NCBI GenBank assembly: GCA_009926645.1
Contig: RFOO01000002.1
Location: forward strand, 1 to 22,967
Reading direction: 5' to 3'
DNA: 22,967 bases
DNA from: a bacterium
Lineage (GTDB): Bacteria > Verrucomicrobiota > Verrucomicrobiia > Opitutales > UBA953
This document shows, piece by piece, positions 22,356 to 22,967 of the stretch (position 1 is its first letter; every line of letters starts with the position of its first letter). A program made the translations under genes and the position numbers. Below the pieces are notes generated by a model. The model made no database searches. It was not told the DNA's origin and saw only the letters and a list, made by a program, of their open reading frames with translations.

Positions 22356-22967
22356 ATGAGCACACCCCTCGCCCATCGTCCTAAACTGGATTCAACAACC
22401 AAAAGCTTAGCCTTTCTGGTTGTGGGCATGGCCATCATCACAGCTTGGGATCAGTGGTTTATTTGGAGCACCAAAGAGGATTACAATTTCGGTTTCCTTG
22501 TCCCGTTCTTTTCCGCTTATGTTCTTTGGGAAAGATGGGATGAACTAAAAGGATTACTCACGGGTGAAAAATCTCTCCCCGCCACTCGTGATTTTCGCTG
22601 GCTCAATTTTTCTGCCGGCACCATCGGTTTTATTTTTCTTCTTCTCTTCATTATCGGCGGAGCTACCCGAGCTATTTTTGGTACGGGCGTCGGCCCAACA
22701 TTAGCCATCGCAGGCGGATTTATTGGTACAACCTTAAGCCTCACTTACCTATCGGTGCGAGGTCCTGAAAAATTTCCACCTACCTTAGGTTCTCGTTGGC
22801 AGGCCGTTGGGTTAATGTGCTTTCCTACTTTTGTATGGATGATTTCAGGCCCTTTCCTCTATCTGGTTGATAATAAAATCAAAGGCGAACTTCTCACCAA
22901 TGTTACCGAGATCGTTTCTGGATTAATGCGACTCGCCGGAGAAACGATTACCGTTCGAGGCAATACC
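22356..22967 (+). CDS. Exosortase/archaeosortase family membrane protein, N-terminal part
   Basis: The first 204 residues of a polytopic membrane protein run off the window. After a short polar start there is a hydrophobic segment (about 17-30), then EDYNFGFLVPFFSAYVLWERW, closely matching the exosortase pattern of a loop with a G-F-L-V-P motif before the second helix. Further hydrophobic helices lie at about 85-105, 110-130 and 150-170. Near the edge, EIVSGLMRLAGETITVRGNT matches the conserved exosortase stretch that precedes the catalytic Cys region. The Cys, Arg and His active-site residues lie past the edge, so catalytic competence cannot be judged. Exosortases process C-terminal sorting signals of exported proteins. 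The ATG abuts the oppF stop, so the gene belongs to the transporter operon. Confidence 0.7.
   Translation, partial: MSTPLAHRPKLDSTTKSLAFLVVGMAIITAWDQWFIWSTKEDYNFGFLVPFFSAYVLWERWDELKGLLTGEKSLPATRDFRWLNFSAGTIGFIFLLLFIIGGATRAIFGTGVGPTLAIAGGFIGTTLSLTYLSVRGPEKFPPTLGSRWQAVGLMCFPTFVWMISGPFLYLVDNKIKGELLTNVTEIVSGLMRLAGETITVRGNT

Noticed and set aside
22517..22744. Minus-strand 75-codon open frame
   Set aside because: It is antisense to the exosortase-family gene, which has clear membrane helices and family motifs.

Overview
The window is a gene-dense bacterial chromosome segment of roughly even GC. It best fits Verrucomicrobiota, probably the Opitutae/Opitutia group. The reasons are protein-level: an exosortase-family membrane protein, a CysN-CysC fusion paired with a short CysD, an adenylate-kinase-like protein with a long extra domain, and an acyltransferase/acyl-ligase fusion. 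This placement is inference; there is no rRNA to confirm it. There is no tRNA, rRNA, CRISPR array, insertion sequence or phage gene that I can see, and no gene-free stretch longer than about 100 bases outside a broken superoxide dismutase gene.

Region 1 (1-3781, + strand) is an assimilatory sulfate reduction operon: the end of cysI (sulfite reductase), cysH (a [4Fe-4S]-type APS reductase), cysD and a cysN-cysC fusion. Together they activate sulfate to APS and reduce it to sulfite and sulfide. An azoreductase-type flavoprotein follows from its own, apparently leaderless promoter. On the opposite strand (4496-6237) lies an SOS mutagenesis pair, umuD-umuC, with a GAAC-N4-GTTC LexA box abutting the umuD start. 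cysK (cysteine synthase, 6352-7329) completes cysteine synthesis, and upstream of it is infA (translation factor IF-1); each has a clear intrinsic terminator.

Region 2 (7787-9047, + strand) has tadA (tRNA adenosine deaminase) and a superoxide dismutase gene that has lost an internal segment of about 97 nt and is frameshifted. A perfect bidirectional terminator separates it from region 3.

Region 3 (9069-16131, - strand) reads, in transcription order, aas-like acyltransferase/acyl-ACP synthetase, glgP glycogen phosphorylase, an unknown secreted protein, and an adenylate-kinase-like protein with an unassigned C-terminal domain.

Region 4 (16227-22967, + strand) is a tightly packed operon for a Yej/Opp-type peptide ABC transporter: two permeases with large extracytoplasmic insertions, a binding protein and two ATPases. 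It runs with zero spacing into the start of an exosortase-family gene that is cut by the window edge. Genes are coupled by ATGA or TAATG overlaps.

Across the window, start codons mostly lack Shine-Dalgarno sequences, and several are preceded directly by pyrimidine tracts, which suggests a non-canonical initiation preference in this organism.
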